Assembly: GCF_011758645.1 (NCBI RefSeq) | Contig: NZ_JAAMOZ010000001.1 | Span: 2,480,001 to 2,544,000 of the forward strand | DNA length: 64,000 nt | Reading direction: 5' to 3' | DNA from: Brooklawnia cerclae | GTDB lineage: Bacteria; Actinomycetota; Actinomycetes; Propionibacteriales; Propionibacteriaceae | Shown: piece after piece, positions 27,045-35,226 of the stretch | Layout: each line of letters starts with the position of its first letter | Position numbering within the stretch: the first letter of the stretch is position 1 | Notes under the pieces: model-generated | Database searches by the model: none | Told to the model about the DNA's origin: nothing | Seen by the model: the letters and a program-made list of their open reading frames with translations, nothing else | Program-made: the position numbers and the translations under genes

Positions 27045-28256
27045 CTAGCGGTGTTCCTCCCGCGCCCAGCGCACCAGCAGCGGCACGTATCGTCCGGCGA
27101 ACTCCTCCAGATCGCCTGCGGTGTTGTAGGCGTGCACCGAGATCCGCAGGTATCCGCGTCCGCCGAAGCTGGTGAAGGCGGCCTCGGCATCGGTCTCGGC
27201 GACGAAACGGTCGCGCAGCGCATCGGCCGAGTCGTGGTCGGTGGCCATTCCGCTGGGCAGCCGGATGAGCCGGATCGCGTTGACCGGCTGTCCCACGTCG
27301 ACCCGGTGATCTTCGCCGGTCGCCTCCGCGAAAGCGTCCGCGATGATCCTTTCGCCGTAGTCAGCCAGATGCCGCTGATACTCGAGGAGCACACCCCATC
27401 CCCAGGTCTGCTCGAGGAGTTCCCAGCTGTGGGCCGCCGTGAGGTACGAGGTCAGATCGAGGGTCCCCTGCCAGTCGAAACGCTCCGGGAACGGCAGCGG
27501 CGTCCCCCAGCTGTCGACCACCGGATACAGTCCGTCGCGCCGGTCGTCCCTCGCGACGATGACAGCTGTGCCGCGCGGCGCGCAGGCGAACTTGTGGAGG
27601 TTGCCGACCCAGTAGTCCCACGGCCCGTCGGCGACCCAGTCGTTGTACAGGCCCGGCACGTGGGCGCCGTCCACCAGCGTGAGCACGCCCCGCTCGGCGG
27701 CGCGAACGGCGATCTCCCGTACCGGGAACGACCGCGCCGTGGACGAGGTGATGTGGTCGACGACGAGCAGCCGCGCCGCAGGGGTGAGCGCGTCGACGAC
27801 GGCATCGGCCGCGGCACCGGCGTCCGCGTCCAGGCCGACGTGTGCGGTCACCAGGCGCCCGCCCCATCGCTGGGCGAGCCGCTGCGCACCGTAGGTCACC
27901 GCCCCGTACCCGTGGTCGGTGACGACGACGTCACCACCCGGGCACTCGGGCAGGCTGCGGAACACCGCGCTCGCCCCGGCCGTCGCATTGGGGACGAAGG
28001 CCAGCGCACGCCGGTCGACGCCGAGCAGGTCGGCGACATGCTCCCGGGCCGCACCGATTCGCTGCGGCAGGGTGGCGAACCACGCCACCGGGTCGGCGTC
28101 CATCGAAGCCCGCAGGCGATTCTGATGTTCCTGCACCTCTCGGGGCACAGCCCCGAACGACCCGTGATTGAGATGGACGACCCCCTCCGAGAGCGTCCAC
28201 ATGTCCCGTGCGAGCCGACCGTCCAGCAGACGGAGTGGTGCCGGAATGTCTTCCAC
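27045..28256 (-). CDS. Class V aminotransferase-fold PLP enzyme (isopenicillin-N epimerase-like)
   Basis: 403 residues. Resembles the branch containing isopenicillin N epimerase and cysteine desulfurase-like proteins. Visible features are VVHLNHGSFGAVPREVQEHQ near residue 25, ALAFVPNATAGASAVFRSL, VDHITSSTARSFPVREI with the PLP-binding aspartate, LVDGAHVPGL, and NLHKFACAPRGTAV with the Schiff-base lysine. C-terminal LRISVHAYNTAGDLEEF is also typical. GTG start has AGGAGG five bases upstream. The substrate cannot be deduced; neighbours are cell-surface glycan genes and do not help. It lies head-on to the CRISPR array. Confidence 0.88.
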   Translation of the reverse strand: MEDIPAPLRLLDGRLARDMWTLSEGVVHLNHGSFGAVPREVQEHQNRLRASMDADPVAWFATLPQRIGAAREHVADLLGVDRRALAFVPNATAGASAVFRSLPECPGGDVVVTDHGYGAVTYGAQRLAQRWGGRLVTAHVGLDADAGAAADAVVDALTPAARLLVVDHITSSTARSFPVREIAVRAAERGVLTLVDGAHVPGLYNDWVADGPWDYWVGNLHKFACAPRGTAVIVARDDRRDGLYPVVDSWGTPLPFPERFDWQGTLDLTSYLTAAHSWELLEQTWGWGVLLEYQRHLADYGERIIADAFAEATGEDHRVDVGQPVNAIRLIRLPSGMATDHDSADALRDRFVAETDAEAAFTSFGGRGYLRISVHAYNTAGDLEEFAGRYVPLLVRWAREEHR

Positions 28257-28386
28257 GAATGCCTCCTAGTGGACGCCGCCGTCCCGATGGGCCCGCCGCG
28301 ATTCGAGCGGCGCCCCACCATCGGCAGGGCCATGCGGCGAGCCTGCCGCCCGAGTGTATCGGCCCGGACGCCGGCATCCCGCGTCC

Positions 28387-29796
28387 TCACCCTCGCGCGA
28401 ACACGAACCGCCGCTGCACCACGTACGAGGTCACCCACAACGTCGCGTCGGTGAGCACCTTGGCCGCCAGCAGTGGCACGCCGACGCCGGTGAGCACCCA
28501 CAGCCCCACATACCCGGCCGCCAGCAGCGGCACGGCCAGTGCCGCATACCGCAGGGCCTGACGCACGATCGGCGGCGAGAAGCCTGTTCCGTGGGCTGAG
28601 TCGTTCGAAGGGGCGCCGCGAGTCGCAACGGTCCCTTCGACAGGCTCAGGGACCACATCGACAGACCCAGGGACCACTTCGACAGGCTCAGGGACCACAT
28701 CGACAGACCCAAGGACCACTTCGACAGGCTCAGGGACCACATCGACAGACCCAGGGACCACATCGGCAGACCCAAGGACGGCATCGGCAGGCTCAGAGAC
28801 CGAATCGACAGATTCAGGGACCACATTGCCGACAGACCCACGGGTCTCCCCCTCCCGATGCGCTCCGAACACCACACGGCGGTTGACGAGGAAGTTCACC
28901 GCGGAGCTCACGATGCGCGCACCGATGACCGCCACCAGCAGGCTTCCCGACACGGCTTCGAGGACGAGCACTCCCAGCGTGTCCACGCCGAACGCCACCA
29001 GTCCCGAAGCTGCGAACAGCACCAGGGGCACCATCACCCGCAGCGAGTCGGCCACCGGCCGGAAGTGGGACGATGCGTTGTCGTCCAGGTAGACGGTGGC
29101 GATGCCCACCTCGACGACCGGGCGTCCCATGCGTATGGCTTCCAGCAGGACGCGCAGTTCGTAGGCGAACCGTTCGCCGGGCACCCCCACCACCCACGGC
29201 AGCATGGCGGCCGGGTAGCCGCGCAAGCCAGTCTGGGTGTCACCGATCCATGTGCCGGTGGCCAGCGCCATCAGGGCCGTGGTCATCCGGTTGCCGAACC
29301 GGGAGCGCAGCGGCACGTCGCCCACGAACCGCCTGCTGCCCAGCACGATGGCCTGAGGCTCGCCGGCCTCGGCCCGCCCGGCCAGCGTCCGGGCCACCCT
29401 GGCGATGTCGTCGGGGCGGTGCTGGCCGTCACTGTCGGCACAGACGACGTCGCTGCCCGGCGCGTGGGTCAGGATCCACCGTGTCCCGGTGCGCAGGGCC
29501 GCCGCCTTGCCCCGGTTGACCTGATGGGTCAGCACCGTCGCCCCGAGCCGCGCCACCGCGTCGAACACCAGCACATATGCCGGCCCCGAGCCGTCGTCCA
29601 CGACGACGATCCCTGCGAAAAGGCCCTCGTCCGGCACATCGCGGAGCGCGGCGACGAGCTCGACGAGCCGGTCGTCCGGTTCGTAGGCCGGGATGAGGAC
29701 CCATGCGCTCGCCCCGACCGGCCGATCGTCCTGCCGGACGCGCGCCTGCGCGGGAATCTCCCCTGCTCGGGCAGGTCGGGTGTGCATGCCGCTCAC
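28387..29796 (-). CDS. Glycosyltransferase family 2 fused to a GtrA-like membrane domain
   Basis: 469 residues. A GT2 domain occupies about residues 30-240: WVLIPAYEPDD, VVVDDGSG, the DSDGQHRPDD metal-binding motif, and DTQTGLRGYP. A GtrA-like four-helix membrane domain follows; helices 1-2 lie around PLVLFAASGLVAFGVDTLG and RIVSSAVNFLVNRRVVFG, and helices 3-4 in the last 65 residues, ending VVQRRFVFARG. Between helix pairs 2 and 3 is an insert of about 85 residues that includes nine heptads made from the dispersed genomic repeat (28636-28824). It is probably involved in lipid-linked sugar transfer for surface glycans. GTG start overlaps the stop of the upstream gene (GTGA); an ATG at 29787 is an alternative. 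Confidence 0.88.
   Translation of the reverse strand: MSGMHTRPARAGEIPAQARVRQDDRPVGASAWVLIPAYEPDDRLVELVAALRDVPDEGLFAGIVVVDDGSGPAYVLVFDAVARLGATVLTHQVNRGKAAALRTGTRWILTHAPGSDVVCADSDGQHRPDDIARVARTLAGRAEAGEPQAIVLGSRRFVGDVPLRSRFGNRMTTALMALATGTWIGDTQTGLRGYPAAMLPWVVGVPGERFAYELRVLLEAIRMGRPVVEVGIATVYLDDNASSHFRPVADSLRVMVPLVLFAASGLVAFGVDTLGVLVLEAVSGSLLVAVIGARIVSSAVNFLVNRRVVFGAHREGETRGSVGNVVPESVDSVSEPADAVLGSADVVPGSVDVVPEPVEVVLGSVDVVPEPVEVVPGSVDVVPEPVEGTVATRGAPSNDSAHGTGFSPPIVRQALRYAALAVPLLAAGYVGLWVLTGVGVPLLAAKVLTDATLWVTSYVVQRRFVFARG
28636..28824 (-). repeat. Nine in-frame 21-bp tandem repeats within the GT2-GtrA gene
   Basis: 189 bases equal nine units of 21, encoding heptads alternating VVPEPVE and VVPGSVD with drift toward the N-terminal end (VVPESVD, SVSEPAD, AVLGSAD). 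The unit contains TTCGACAGGCTCAGGGA, the core of the family found in intergenic regions. Because 21 is a multiple of 3, the reading frame is kept. Confidence 0.9.
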
Positions 29797-30881
29797 CCCT
29801 CGTCCGCGACGATGTAGAGGATGTCGGAGGTGCCGCGCTCCTGCCCCTTGCCGAGCGGATCGTTGACCAGCCCGTCCTCGTAGACCATGGTCGAGGAGCC
29901 ACCGCCGTCGAGGTTGTATGCCTCGGTCGCGCCCAGGCTCTGCATGATCTCGGCCAGTTCGGTGACCGAGACGCCGGCGCTGTCGTCCGAACGGCCGTCG
30001 ACCACGACGAACACGAAGTGGTTGGCCTCGATCATCCCGATCGCCGTGCGCGGCTGGTCACCCTGGATGGAGTGGTTGCCGATGTTGGTGTCGACCTCCA
30101 CCTGGTCGATCCCGTCGACGATCTCGCCGTCGTCCACGAGCGCGGGCCCGAACGACAACGTCTGCCACACGCCGTCGGCGAGAAGCTGCTCGCCGCTCGT
30201 GGCGGTCTCGTCGTAGACGGCCATCGTCCCGTCGCTGTAGATCGCCAGGCCCTCGCGAGCCCCCTCGTCGCGGTAGAGGACGCCGTTGCGGATGACGATG
30301 CCGGTGTCGCGGAAGCCGTAGTAGTCGCCGTTGATCGCCAGCAGGGCGTTGTTGTCGGCTGCGATGGACGACGTGTTGGCGACGATGTTCTGCCCGAAGG
30401 CATTGTCGGCGAAGGCCGCACGCAGCTGCGTCACGTCGGAGACCACGATGTCGGCCACGTAATAGGTCGCGGCCTGGTCCCCCTCACCGTAGGTGTGCGT
30501 GGTGATCGTCACCTGCGGAGATGCCGACGCGTCGTCCTCGCTCGTGCCCGACGTGCCCGTGTCGTCCGCCTCGTCCGCGCTGTCGTCGTCCGACGCGCTG
30601 CTCTCGGCCCCCGCACGCTCGGCCTCGTAGGCGGTCACGTCGGTGATCTCCACATGCTGGACGACGAAGCGGTTGAGGGCCCATGCCGCGCCACCCCCGA
30701 GCAGGAGCAGCACAGCCAGAACGGTCGCGACCACGACGCGCCTCCACCGGGGTCGCGATCGCGTCGCGGTGGCCGTCGCCTGGGTGGCCGACTCCGGCTG
30801 GTCTGCCGGGGTGACGGACGAGGAAGTATCGGGGTTCATGGTCGCCATGGAATGCGTCCAGCCCGTGAGCATCCGAGGCAT
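29793..30881 (-). CDS. Membrane-anchored phosphodiester glycosidase (NAGPA-like) family protein
   Basis: 362 residues. One membrane helix (about residues 48-70, VVVATVLAVLLLLGGGAAW) follows a basic cytoplasmic tail; then comes a Ser/Asp-rich linker (about 90-120) and an extracytoplasmic domain. Features of the NAGPA/phosphodiester glycosidase family are LLAINGDYYGFRDTGIVIRNGVLYRD, RTAIGMIEANHFVFVVVDGR, and AYNLDGGGSSTMVYEDGLVNDP. The family removes GlcNAc or acts on exopolysaccharide phosphodiesters; the exact substrate here is unknown. AGGAG lies about 12 bases before ATG 30881; ATG 30848 is possible. Operon with the GT2-GtrA gene. Confidence 0.85.
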   Translation of the reverse strand: MPRMLTGWTHSMATMNPDTSSSVTPADQPESATQATATATRSRPRWRRVVVATVLAVLLLLGGGAAWALNRFVVQHVEITDVTAYEAERAGAESSASDDDSADEADDTGTSGTSEDDASASPQVTITTHTYGEGDQAATYYVADIVVSDVTQLRAAFADNAFGQNIVANTSSIAADNNALLAINGDYYGFRDTGIVIRNGVLYRDEGAREGLAIYSDGTMAVYDETATSGEQLLADGVWQTLSFGPALVDDGEIVDGIDQVEVDTNIGNHSIQGDQPRTAIGMIEANHFVFVVVDGRSDDSAGVSVTELAEIMQSLGATEAYNLDGGGSSTMVYEDGLVNDPLGKGQERGTSDILYIVADEG

Positions 30882-31055
30882 GCTCTGTGAGTCTCCTGTG
30901 GAGGCGCCTGCTCAACCGGCCCGACGACACCCGGTCCGCGGCGTCGGGGACGCGTCCCCAAGGGGTGCAGCCGCGACCTCACGAAGGCGGCCCGCTATCG
31001 TCACCCTTCGGAGACGGATCGCCGAAGTCCCCACCCATCGCTCGAAGGAGCAGAC

Positions 31056-31580
31056 ATGTCACTGTCCGACCGCCGACCCGACCGCGCGACTGGTTCGCCC
31101 GTGTCAGCACGCAAACTGGCCATCATGGCGATCTTCATCGCCGTGAGCGCGGTCGGCTCGCTGATCAAGATCCCCAGCCCGCTGGGCACCGTCGCACTCG
31201 ACTCGGCGCCCGGCTTCTTCACCGCTGTCGCCTTCGGGGGCTGGCCCGGCTTCGTCGTCGCGGCGATCGGGCATCTGCTCACCTCCGCGCTCGTCGGCTT
31301 CCCGCTGACCCTCCCGGTGCACATCGCGATCGCCGCCGGGATGGGCGTCTGCGCACTGGTGTTCTCCTGGTTCGGCCGCAAAGGCCTGGCCTGGATGATC
31401 GCCGGCGTGGTCGTCACCACCGTCCTCAACAGCTTCGCGCTGGGCCTGATCGTCCTGCCCATCGGGGGCTGGGCCATGTACGCCGCATCCGTGCCGTCGC
31501 TGCTGGTGGGCGCAGTGGTGAACATCGTGATCGCCGCGGTCGCCTACTACGCGGTACGCAACACCAGGCTGGTGAACTGA
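31056..31580 (+). CDS. ECF transporter substrate-binding (S) component, CblT-like
   Basis: 174 residues with five or six hydrophobic helices. The S component gives an ECF importer its substrate specificity. IKIPSPLGTVALDSAPGFFTAVAFGGWPGFVVAAIGHLLTSALVGFPLTLPVHI is very similar in pattern to S proteins encoded beside AIR-synthase-like genes, as in Gram-positive CblT (alpha-ribazole uptake) loci. It is followed within 7 bases by the ATPase gene, then the T component and the CblS-like gene. AAGGAG precedes the ATG. Alpha-ribazole as substrate is inferred from context; another B12-related compound is possible. No cobalamin riboswitch was recognised in the 174 bases upstream. Confidence 0.75.
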   Translation: MSLSDRRPDRATGSPVSARKLAIMAIFIAVSAVGSLIKIPSPLGTVALDSAPGFFTAVAFGGWPGFVVAAIGHLLTSALVGFPLTLPVHIAIAAGMGVCALVFSWFGRKGLAWMIAGVVVTTVLNSFALGLIVLPIGGWAMYAASVPSLLVGAVVNIVIAAVAYYAVRNTRLVN

Positions 31581-31586
31581 CCACCC

Positions 31587-33434
31587 ATGCGCGGTTCGCT
31601 GGAGGTCGTCGGCCTGACCTATCGGTATCCGAAGGCCGAGGACGATGCGCTCCGGGGCGTGGACGCCGACTTCCCGGCGGGCACCTTCACCGTGGTGATG
31701 GGCCCGACGGGCGCGGGAAAGTCCACGCTGCTCATGGCCCTCAACGGCGTCATACCGCAGCTCAAGGAGGGCACTGTCCACGGTGATGTCCTGCTGGACG
31801 ACGCCAACCTGGCCGACTACCGCGTCTCGACCATCACCGAGCACGTCGGGCTGGTGCTCCAGGACCCCGACGCGCAGGTGCTCGGACGCACGGTCGCCGA
31901 CGACGTGGCCTTCGGCCCTCGCAACTACCTGGTGCCACGCGCGGAGATCCGGCGGCGCGTCACCGACGCCCTGGCCGAGGTGGGGCTGACCGGCTTCGAG
32001 GACAGGAAGACCGCCCTGCTCTCCGGCGGGCAGAGACAGCGCCTGGCCATCGCGGGAATCCTGGCGATCGGCCCTCAGGTGCTGTGCCTGGACGAGCCCG
32101 CGTCCGAGCTCGATCCGCAGGGACGCGCGGAGATCTACGCGGCCCTCGATCGAATTCGCCGCGACGGGCGGACCACCGTCATCGTCGCCGAGCACGAGGC
32201 CACCGACGTGGTCGGCCGGGCCGACCAGCTGATCGTCCTGCACGAGGGACGCGTCGCCTGGCAGGGACGACCGGAGGAGTTCTTCCGCGACCCCCGGCTG
32301 ACCAGGGAGCATCTGGTCAAGCCGCTGCCCGTCGCCGTGGTCGGGGCCGCACTGGCCGACGCCGGGCTCATCGGCCCGCACGAGGTGCCGCTGACCGTGG
32401 ACGACGCCGCCGCGATCGTCGAGAAGCTGCGGGGCGACCATCCCATTCCCGCTCCCACGGCTCCCGCCTCCGGCACTCCCCCGCCGGGCGCTGCCGCCGC
32501 CGAGCCCGCGATCAAGTTGCGCGACGTCGTCCATGCCTACCCGGACGGCCACCGGGCGCTGTCGGGGGTGAGCCTGTCGATCGGACGCGGTGAGTACGTC
32601 GCCCTGATCGGGCGCAACGGCGCCGGCAAGACGACCCTGGCCAAGCACCTGAACCGCCTCCTCGACCCGACCTCGGGCGTCGTGCTCATCGACGGCGCCG
32701 ATGCCGCGCGACTGCAGCCCTGGGAACTCGCCCGCCGCGTCGGATACGTCTTCCAGAACCCTGATCACCAGATCTTCAACCGCACGGTGGCCTCGGAGAT
32801 CGGCTACGGGCTGAGGGCGACCGGCCTGACCGCCGCCGAGATCGACCACCGGGTGGACGAGGTGCTCGGCCTCACCGGGCTGGCGGGTGTCCGCGACGAC
32901 CACCCGCTCTCGCTCGGCAAGGGAGAACGCCAGCGGGTCGCCGTGGCCTCGATCCTCGCCTTGCGCCCGCCCGTCCTCGTGGTGGACGAGCCGACCACCG
33001 GGCAGGACTGGGCGGGCGTCCGCACGATGATGGGCCTCATCGACCGGCTCAACGCACGAGGGACCACGATCCTCATGATCACCCACGACATGGACGTCGT
33101 CGCCCACCACGCCCGCCGGGTGATCGTGATGGACGACGGGCGCGTCCGTGCCGACGGGCCCACCGCGGAGGTCCTCGCCCGGCCCGGCATGCTGGCCGAG
33201 GCGGGTATCACCACCACCCAGACCGCGGAGCTGTGCCTGCGACTGTGGCCCGGCACACCACCCTTGCTGGACGAGGCCGATCTCGGCCGTCATCTCGTCA
33301 CCGCACTGACCGGCGGAGACGAGACGGCCGGGGACGTGCCAGACGGGAACGAGACGGGACGAAGCTCGGCCGGACGAGGCGAAATGCGCGGCGACAAGGC
33401 AGAACAGCGTGCACCGGGAAGCAACCCGGCATGA
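31587..33434 (+). CDS. ecfA: ECF transporter ATPase, fused EcfA1-EcfA2
   Basis: 615 residues with two complete ABC domains. The first has Walker A GPTGAGKS (about residue 40), LLSGGQRQRLAIAGIL and CLDEPASELDP. The second has GRNGAGKT (about 345), a modified signature SLGKGERQRVAVASIL instead of LSGGQ, and VVDEPTTGQD. Fused A subunits are frequent in actinobacterial ECF systems. About 40 C-terminal residues after the second domain are low-complexity (ETAGDVPDGNETG). The stop overlaps the start of ecfT (ATGA). Second-domain signature degeneracy suggests asymmetric ATP sites. Confidence 0.93.
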   Translation: MRGSLEVVGLTYRYPKAEDDALRGVDADFPAGTFTVVMGPTGAGKSTLLMALNGVIPQLKEGTVHGDVLLDDANLADYRVSTITEHVGLVLQDPDAQVLGRTVADDVAFGPRNYLVPRAEIRRRVTDALAEVGLTGFEDRKTALLSGGQRQRLAIAGILAIGPQVLCLDEPASELDPQGRAEIYAALDRIRRDGRTTVIVAEHEATDVVGRADQLIVLHEGRVAWQGRPEEFFRDPRLTREHLVKPLPVAVVGAALADAGLIGPHEVPLTVDDAAAIVEKLRGDHPIPAPTAPASGTPPPGAAAAEPAIKLRDVVHAYPDGHRALSGVSLSIGRGEYVALIGRNGAGKTTLAKHLNRLLDPTSGVVLIDGADAARLQPWELARRVGYVFQNPDHQIFNRTVASEIGYGLRATGLTAAEIDHRVDEVLGLTGLAGVRDDHPLSLGKGERQRVAVASILALRPPVLVVDEPTTGQDWAGVRTMMGLIDRLNARGTTILMITHDMDVVAHHARRVIVMDDGRVRADGPTAEVLARPGMLAEAGITTTQTAELCLRLWPGTPPLLDEADLGRHLVTALTGGDETAGDVPDGNETGRSSAGRGEMRGDKAEQRAPGSNPA

Positions 33435-34192
33435 GGTTGGAGCGCCTGGACGTCCGGGTCAAGATCGCGTCGTTCGTCGCGGTCATGGTGGCGCTGTTCG
33501 CGATCACTCATCCCCTGGGCAACGGTCTGCTCCTGCTGGGAATGCTGCTTGCCCTTGCCGCTGCGGGAACGCCGCTGCGCGGCCTGTGGGCACCGCTTCA
33601 GCCACTCCTGCCCCTGCTCCTGTTGATCGTCGCGGTCACCATGGTGACCAGCCCACGCGCCGAGTACTCGCGGCTGCTCTTCGCCGTGGGTGGCGTGCAC
33701 GCCACTGTCGGCGGGCTGCTGGTGGGCCTGAACCTCGCGATGCGGATCCTCGTGATGGTGGTCGCCACCTATGCGTTCACGATCAGCACGCCCGTCGACG
33801 ACCTGCTGGCGGCCATGGCGCAGGTGCACGCACCGCCGTGGCTGTCGATCCTGGTGAGCACGGCCATCTCCTTCATCCCCACGATGACCCGCGTCCTCGA
33901 TCGCATCGTCGAGGCCCAGCGGGCACGCGGCGCCCGCGCCGGGGGCAGAGGGCCGGTGGGCCGGGTCGCCGCCCTCGTCCCGATCATGGTGCCGCTGATC
34001 ACGAGCTCGATCCTTCTGGCCGACAACCTCGCCGTCGCCATGACCAACCGCGGCTACGGGGCGCGGAAGTCGATGACCCAGCTGCGCGATCTGAGCTTCC
34101 GGCGCTCCGACCTCGTCGTGCTGGCAGTCGTCCTGGTGCTCCTGGTAGCGACCCTCTGGCTACGCTACGTGCGTGGGTACGGGGTCCTGTGA
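33431..34192 (+). CDS. ecfT: ECF transporter transmembrane (T) component
   Basis: 253 residues, polytopic. Coupling motifs of EcfT are visible as AQRARGARAG (the first Ala-Arg-Gly helix) and TNRGYGARKSMTQLRDLSF near the C-terminus. The protein begins MRLERLDVRVKIASFVAVMVALF. I start it at ATG 33431, which overlaps the ATPase stop, rather than at an earlier in-frame codon inside the ATPase gene. It links the ATPases with the S component. Confidence 0.9.
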   Translation: MRLERLDVRVKIASFVAVMVALFAITHPLGNGLLLLGMLLALAAAGTPLRGLWAPLQPLLPLLLLIVAVTMVTSPRAEYSRLLFAVGGVHATVGGLLVGLNLAMRILVMVVATYAFTISTPVDDLLAAMAQVHAPPWLSILVSTAISFIPTMTRVLDRIVEAQRARGARAGGRGPVGRVAALVPIMVPLITSSILLADNLAVAMTNRGYGARKSMTQLRDLSFRRSDLVVLAVVLVLLVATLWLRYVRGYGVL

Positions 34193-34225
34193 CGACGCGC
34201 AGCACGACCAGGGTGGGGGCCGCTG

Positions 34226-35002
34226 ATGACGGACGCGATGATATCGCCGTTTGACAAGCCGGTTCGCCGGTTTCGTGATCTGCTGGTGCTGGACGACGGC
34301 ATCGTCGTGGCCACCGACTCCATCGGCGGGATCGGGCCCAAACCCGCCGACACGGTGGCCAGCGACCCTGTCACCGTCGCCCACTTCGCCCTGCGTGTCC
34401 CGCTCCTGGAGATCATCTGCGTGGGCGCCCAGCCGATCGCGGTGATCGACGACCTGTGCGTGGAGCTGCACCCGACCGGCGAACCCATGATGGCGGAGAT
34501 CAGGAGACTGGCCGCCGAGGCCGGGGTCCCCTCCGACGCCGTGACAGGCAGCACCGAGGAGAACGTCGCCACCAACGCGACCGGCATCGGCGTCACCGTG
34601 CTCGGGCGCCTGCCCGAGGGCAGTCGCGTCGAGGCACAGTCACAGCCCGGCGACGTGGTGCTCTGCGCCGGCCTGCCGGTCTCGGCGCCCCGCGACCGCA
34701 TTGTCGTCGGTCACCCCGCCCAGGTACCGGTCGCTTCGGTCCGCGCCGCGATCGCTTCCGGGCTCGTCCACGACGCCGTGCCGGTGGGATCGAAGGGCCT
34801 GGCCTGGGAGGTGCCCCAGCTCGCCGACCCGGCCGGGCTTCGTCCCGTATGGGTGGACGACACCCCGGTCTCGCGCACCGACTCGGGCGGGCCCTCCAGC
34901 TGTGTGCTCCTCAGCTGCGCCCCGGCCTCCGTCGACCGGTTGCGCACGATCATCGGCGCGGCGGTTCCCCTGCACCGGGTCGCGCGCCTGGTAGCGCGCT
35001 GA
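34226..35002 (+). CDS. AIR synthase (PurM)-like protein, probable alpha-ribazole kinase (CblS-like)
   Basis: 258 residues. Resembles PurM/AIR-synthase-related proteins: FRDLLVLDDGIVVATDSIGGIGPKPADTVASDPVTVAHFALRVPLLEIICVGA, and NATGIGVTVLGR. CblS of Geobacillus and Listeria has this fold and phosphorylates alpha-ribazole for cobamide salvage; it is encoded with an ECF S protein (CblT). The same gene pairing is seen here, after S-A-T. The function is therefore inferred from family plus context, not from catalytic residues I can verify. The last 14 codons lie in a tandemly duplicated segment (34961-35226). Confidence 0.7.
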   Translation: MTDAMISPFDKPVRRFRDLLVLDDGIVVATDSIGGIGPKPADTVASDPVTVAHFALRVPLLEIICVGAQPIAVIDDLCVELHPTGEPMMAEIRRLAAEAGVPSDAVTGSTEENVATNATGIGVTVLGRLPEGSRVEAQSQPGDVVLCAGLPVSAPRDRIVVGHPAQVPVASVRAAIASGLVHDAVPVGSKGLAWEVPQLADPAGLRPVWVDDTPVSRTDSGGPSSCVLLSCAPASVDRLRTIIGAAVPLHRVARLVAR

Positions 35003-35226
35003 GCGTCCCTTCGACAAGCTCAGGGACCGATTATTGAGCCTGTCAACCGGTCGTTGAGCCTGTCGAAACGACCCGCGCCCGAACGACGCGTCCTCAGCTC
35101 GGCGGTTCCCCTGCACCGGGTAGCGCGCTGAGCGTCCCTTCGACAAGCTCAGGGACCGATTATTGAGCCTGTCAACCGGTCGTTGAGCCTGTCGAAACGA
35201 CCTGCGCCCGAACGACGCGTCCTCAG
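34961..35226. repeat. Tandem duplication of a gene end plus dispersed repeats
   Basis: The segment 34961-35097 is repeated at 35102-35226. It begins GCGGTTCCCCTGCACCGGGT (the end of the CblS-like coding sequence), includes its stop, and two or three TTCGACA(A/G)GCTCA elements, and ends GACGCGTCCTCAG, which is also the start of the MFS gene end. The second copy lacks 11 bases (CGCGCGCCTGG). It is a recent local duplication that makes up the entire gap between the convergent genes. Confidence 0.85.

Noticed and set aside
30882-31055. Cobalamin riboswitch upstream of the ECF operon
   Set aside because: No B12-box-like conserved core or matching stem arrangement could be seen in the 174 bases.
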